From Strigamia acuminata (taxonomy: Eukaryota; Arthropoda; Chilopoda; Geophilomorpha; Linotaeniidae): a stretch of DNA of 64,000 nucleotides. A program made the translations under genes and the position numbers. The stretch's first letter is position 1. Each line of letters opens with the position of its first letter. This document shows positions 63,024 through 64,000 of the stretch, one piece after another. The notes under the pieces are model-generated. The model was not told where the DNA came from. It saw only the letters and a list, made by a program, of their open reading frames with translations, and made no database searches. The stretch covers positions 44,090,581-44,154,580 of the forward strand of contig OX442314.1 in NCBI GenBank assembly GCA_949358305.1, given 5' to 3'.

Positions 63024-64000
63024 ATGGGAAGTGGTAAACACCGTTCAAAACGGAGTCATCGGCGACACCGTCATGAAAGCTCCAGCTCGTCCACCTCGTC
63101 TAGTGACGAGCAACGCCGTTCAGCGGAACGTGCTTACATGAGGGCCCAACCGATACCGACGGCGCCCGCCTCGATGTACGCCCTGACGCCGCTGCAACTC
63201 GCAACGCTTAATTGGCTGAGCGTCCATCCGGACGGATTTCCGCTCGACTTAAATGCGATGATGCAGGCCCCGTCCACTTCTGCACAGCCAACCGTTTATG
63301 AGACGGCACAATTGGCCCCGATGGCCCAAGTGGCGTATCCACCCGCGAACGTTATCAACGTCCCGTTGGCCCCGCATTCACCAGAATTCCGGCCGCCAAC
63401 TGCAAGCGTGGCGCCAACCGTTGCCAACACGTCAAATACGACTGCACCGACTTTGGCAGGACAATCAACGTTTGTTGCGAGTCTTCCTGCTGGTGCTGAG
63501 TCTTCTGCATCCGAGTACGGTTGGAATGAGCCGCCGCCGGGCGCTTTGCGTTATTCGGAGCCTGTTTCTCGCAACCGCGAGTACCGAGCGGCCAACAAGG
63601 CCAGAAAGAAGGACGAGAAGGCCCGCCTGCGCAAGGAGCAGTGCGAGCGTGACATGGCCGCAGGAATTCCGCACGATAACATCGTAACGGACCAGGCCAC
63701 GGAGACGATCTGCCCATTTTGCGTCGGCTGTGGGTGGTGCTGCGGTGCATCCGCAGGGTTTTCATTGATGCGTTGTCCAAATTGCCGTGGAAGGAAAACG
63801 CGACCGCGTTCGGAGCCGTGGCGCAAGGAGGTTCAGCCCCACGTGGTGAAAGGTATTAAGCCTAACGAGAAGCGATGTTGGGCTCACTGCCCCAAGTGCC
63901 GATTGTTTCTAAACAGCCGCGGCGAGGCTGTATACATCGACCCGCGCTTCCTCACCTGGACGCGTGCTGAAGCCAACGCCGGTGTAAGAGTCGAACTCCT
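63024..64000 (+). CDS. Third ORF of element 3, Cys-rich unknown protein (partial)
   Basis: The frame opens with ATG directly after a CAG splice-acceptor-like end and has no stop to the window edge (325 codons). Residues 1-40 are Ser/Arg/His-rich, followed by a Pro/Ala/Thr-rich part with PLQLATLNWLSVHPDG near 60, then a charged stretch (about 195-225) with many Arg, Lys and Glu. Cys pairs follow at 230/233, 236/239/240, 251/254 (CPNC) and 285/289/292 (CWAHCPKC), which look like two zinc-binding knots. It has no signal peptide or membrane segment in the visible part, so it is not an ordinary env. Base composition is richer in GC than pol, which may indicate a different origin. I do not recognise the family. 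Confidence 0.75.
   Translation, partial: MGSGKHRSKRSHRRHRHESSSSSTSSSDEQRRSAERAYMRAQPIPTAPASMYALTPLQLATLNWLSVHPDGFPLDLNAMMQAPSTSAQPTVYETAQLAPMAQVAYPPANVINVPLAPHSPEFRPPTASVAPTVANTSNTTAPTLAGQSTFVASLPAGAESSASEYGWNEPPPGALRYSEPVSRNREYRAANKARKKDEKARLRKEQCERDMAAGIPHDNIVTDQATETICPFCVGCGWCCGASAGFSLMRCPNCRGRKTRPRSEPWRKEVQPHVVKGIKPNEKRCWAHCPKCRLFLNSRGEAVYIDPRFLTWTRAEANAGVRVEL

Larger units (their letters stand above)
52666..64000 (+). mobile_element. Ty3/mdg4 LTR retrotransposon 3, more than 11.3 kb, with third ORF (partial)
   Basis: Plus-strand element with a 1754-bp 5' LTR, Gln-type primer site, gag, a -1 signal, pol and a third ORF open to the window end. The 3' LTR lies outside. All catalytic motifs that I can check are intact. 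It shares architecture with element 2 (same slip heptamer, D-34-E integrase, third ORF after a probable intron), but the third-ORF proteins do not look alike. Confidence 0.9.

Overview
This is a non-coding, transposon-dense stretch of an invertebrate animal genome, with no bacterial gene organisation anywhere. The long open frames are Gag-Pol proteins of LTR retrotransposons. The only cellular-type coding matter is an intronless Elongin C-like copy and a broken copy of an uncharacterised gene. The broken gene recalls, from memory, large families of uncharacterised arachnid proteins, so an arthropod is my guess, but the sequence does not prove it.

The backbone is a tandem array of one large repeat unit. 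Copies start at 1, 13019, 31143 and 50144, each in the same phase; the fourth runs out of the window. Every unit has a link region holding an AT-rich 10-bp minisatellite, followed by a segment bounded by 65-bp GC-rich inverted repeats made of stacked palindromes (433-497/11876-11940, 13451-13515/24065-29545, 31575-31639/34628-34692, 50576-50640/beyond the window). No transposase is visible, so the bounded segment is best read as a non-autonomous DNA transposon, or a fossil one, amplified as a macrosatellite. Inside it are a 20-21-bp minisatellite with inverted higher-order blocks and apparently captured gene pieces.

Each unit carries different younger insertions, and sister units show the matching empty sites. 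Unit 1 has a Ty1/copia element on the minus strand (4436-9426, target duplication TTTTA). Unit 2 has a second copy of the same copia family on the plus strand (17919-22909, GGTAC) and a one-ORF Ty3/mdg4 element on the minus strand inside the right inverted repeat (24094-29504, CACCC). Unit 3 has a 14-kb Ty3/mdg4 element on the minus strand (35830-49860, ATAA). That element is itself split by a CACTG-ended DNA transposon (41083-42790, TTG), which contains a TA-flanked MITE (41989-42535) and a tRNA-like sequence. Unit 4 has a large Ty3/mdg4 element on the plus strand (52666 to beyond 64000).

The two large Ty3/mdg4 elements are the most interesting objects. Both have gag and pol in separate frames joined by the same A-AAA-AAC slip site with a downstream stem. 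Both have a D-D-34-E integrase. Both carry a non-env third ORF after pol, preceded by what look like splice signals. The unit 4 element also has a 1.75-kb LTR with a dense field of hairpins, including a duplicated junction-like fold whose stems vary in a compensatory way. Its third ORF (63024 to the window end) is open to the edge and encodes a cysteine-rich, zinc-finger-like protein that I do not recognise.
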